In this document: piece by piece, positions 5,369-6,522 of the stretch
How positions within the stretch are numbered: the first letter of the stretch is position 1
How the letters are laid out: each line of letters opens with the position of its first letter
Origin: Rhodobiaceae bacterium
Lineage (GTDB): Bacteria; Pseudomonadota; Alphaproteobacteria; Micropepsales; Micropepsaceae
Assembly: GCA_009885515.1 (NCBI GenBank)
Contig: VFKO01000343.1
Span: 1 to 6,522 of the forward strand
DNA: 6,522 bases
Direction: 5' to 3'
The notes under the pieces: generated by a model
Told to the model about the DNA's origin: nothing
The model's database searches: none
The model's input: only the letters and a program-made list of their open reading frames with translations
Position numbers and translations under genes: made by a program

Positions 5369-6522
5369 CTATGCCGGAATTGTGGCTTTTCGCAAAACAG
5401 CGGCAAAGAAGCCGTCCGTCCGGTGCCGGGCCGGCGAAAGACGCATGATTTTTTCGTCGCCGCACATCCAGTCCCCACGTCCGAGTTTACCCCACAAATC
5501 ACGCGCGTCGGCCAGTTCGAAGTCTGGGTGGGCCGCCAGAAACGCGCTCACCCGCTGGTCATTCTCGCACGGCAGAAGCGAGCAGGTAGCGTAGATCAAG
5601 TGTCCACCGCCCTTCACAAATCGCCAAGCCCGCTTCAGAATCGCCGACTGCAGCGCCGTCAACTCCGCGAGGTTCGCCGCCTGCGATGACCAGCGCACAT
5701 CCGGGTTGCGCCGCCACGATCCCGTGCCTGAACACGGCGCGTCAACCAGCACCCGGTCGAATTTGCCATAAAGCCGCTTCATGGCTTTGTCGTCCTGGGC
5801 CGGCAACTTTATGCGCTCGGCATTCTCAACCCCTCCGCGCTTGAGCCGGACCTTCGCCCGCGCCAGCCGGACCTCGCTGATGTCGCAAGCGACAAGGTGG
5901 CCCTTATTCTGCATTGTCGCCGCAAGAGCCAGGGTTTTACCACCGGTTCCGGCGCAGAAATCCATCACCTGCATGCCGGGCTGCGCGTCGCACAACGCCG
6001 CAGCCAGCTGCGAGCCCTCATCCTGAAACTCGACATAGCCGTCCTGAAAGCATCGTGTCGCTGAAATATTTTCGCCGCTCGCGCAGCGCAGGCCCCAAGG
6101 ACTATGAGCTACCGGCTTGGCTTCTATTTTCTCCCAATGCAGGCGTTTGACAGCATCGGCGGCCGTGCACTTCAACAAATTGACCCGCAGGTCCACCGGT
6201 GGCGCTTCAAGCGCTGCGTTCATCTCGCGATCAAAATTGCCGCCCAGCGCCGCCCGCAAAAGCGGTTCGAATGCAGGCGGACATTCCAGACGAATCGCAT
6301 CGGGCATTGAGCGGTCATAGAGCTGCCGCCCGGTGATACGCTTCATCAACGCCCGGTCTTCAAGTCCCGAGTCTTCGCCCCATTGCATGCCCTGCGACAC
6401 GAACGCCGTCCACGCAGAATACAGCGTCCCCGCGGTCACCTTGCCCTCAGCCTGCTCGATGTGCCACGACAGCCGCGCCCGATGCCGGTTGACCCCATAG
6501 AGGTCCTGCACAACCTGCCGCC
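5369..6522 (-). CDS. RsmB/NOP-family RNA (cytosine-5) methyltransferase, 5' end outside the window
   Basis: This SAM-dependent enzyme transfers a methyl group to carbon 5 of a cytosine in RNA. In the RsmB branch the target is 16S rRNA C967. All core motifs are present, numbering from the first in-frame GTG at 6511: the SAM loop DFCAGTGGKT with VACDIS after it; VDAPCSGTGSWRRNPD with Cys260 (the release cysteine of the family); and IYATCSLLPCEN with Cys310, the nucleophile forming the covalent RNA adduct. The C-terminus closes with RLSPARHRTDGFFAAVL, as in the family. The N-terminal part (YGVNRHRARLSW and onward) is the end of the helical NusB-like or RsmB N-domain. The frame runs without a stop to the window edge, and this segment normally has some 50 residues before it, so the GTG at 6511 is probably internal. 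It is the first visible gene of a leftward operon and ends with TAG 39 bases before the DUF2157 start. Which cytosine is methylated cannot be settled here. Confidence 0.93.
   Translation of the reverse strand, partial: RQVVQDLYGVNRHRARLSWHIEQAEGKVTAGTLYSAWTAFVSQGMQWGEDSGLEDRALMKRITGRQLYDRSMPDAIRLECPPAFEPLLRAALGGNFDREMNAALEAPPVDLRVNLLKCTAADAVKRLHWEKIEAKPVAHSPWGLRCASGENISATRCFQDGYVEFQDEGSQLAAALCDAQPGMQVMDFCAGTGGKTLALAATMQNKGHLVACDISEVRLARAKVRLKRGGVENAERIKLPAQDDKAMKRLYGKFDRVLVDAPCSGTGSWRRNPDVRWSSQAANLAELTALQSAILKRAWRFVKGGGHLIYATCSLLPCENDQRVSAFLAAHPDFELADARDLWGKLGRGDWMCGDEKIMRLSPARHRTDGFFAAVLRKATIPA

Noticed and set aside
5882..5893. GTCGCAAGCGAC, the reverse complement of GTCGCTTGCGAC at 3151-3162
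   Set aside because: A shared near-palindromic 12-mer is about what chance gives in 6.5 kb over both strands. This copy codes for VACD in the methyltransferase, so it is not treated as a repeat family or operator.

Overview
The window is an ordinary-looking, gene-dense piece of bacterial chromosome. It is moderately GC-rich with mostly G/C third positions. The style of the proteins suggests an alphaproteobacterium: an RsmB/NOP methyltransferase with a WRRNPD motif, a kappa-class HCCA-isomerase-like protein and a DUF2157/GDYXXLXY pair. This placement is inferred from sequence character alone, and nothing finer than class is claimed. I see no tRNA, rRNA, CRISPR array, insertion sequence or phage gene.

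Left part, plus strand (1-3100). First comes a small protein whose C-terminal half resembles the Cas2-like/SinR-like ferredoxin-fold family; its true start is uncertain. After about 80 bases a tight three-gene set follows: an acyl-CoA dehydrogenase (571-1764), a 2-hydroxychromene-2-carboxylate isomerase/kappa-GST-like protein (1770-2378) and a rhomboid intramembrane serine protease (2378-3100). The spacers are 5 bases and then a 1-base overlap, so the three are probably co-transcribed and translationally coupled. The first two suggest acyl-CoA or aromatic/terpenoid catabolism. The rhomboid protease is an unexpected third member.

Middle, plus strand (3101-3492). An 80-base gap holds a plausible promoter, a small hairpin and a good Shine-Dalgarno site. 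It leads to a short one-helix membrane protein of the DUF4389 type.

Right part, minus strand (6522 down to 3489). Transcription runs leftward through an RsmB/NOP-family RNA cytosine-5 methyltransferase (5' end cut by the window edge), a many-pass DUF2157 membrane protein and a GDYXXLXY protein whose start overlaps the DUF2157 stop (ATGA). The last gene converges on the DUF4389 gene, and the two overlap by 4 bases at their stop codons. A GC-rich hairpin followed by a T-run, readable on the minus strand, lies inside the 3' end of the DUF4389 gene. It may be the leftward operon's terminator.

No clearly new defence or mobile system is visible. The least understood parts are the Cas2/SinR-like protein at the left edge and the uncharacterised membrane set DUF2157 + GDYXXLXY with DUF4389 facing it.
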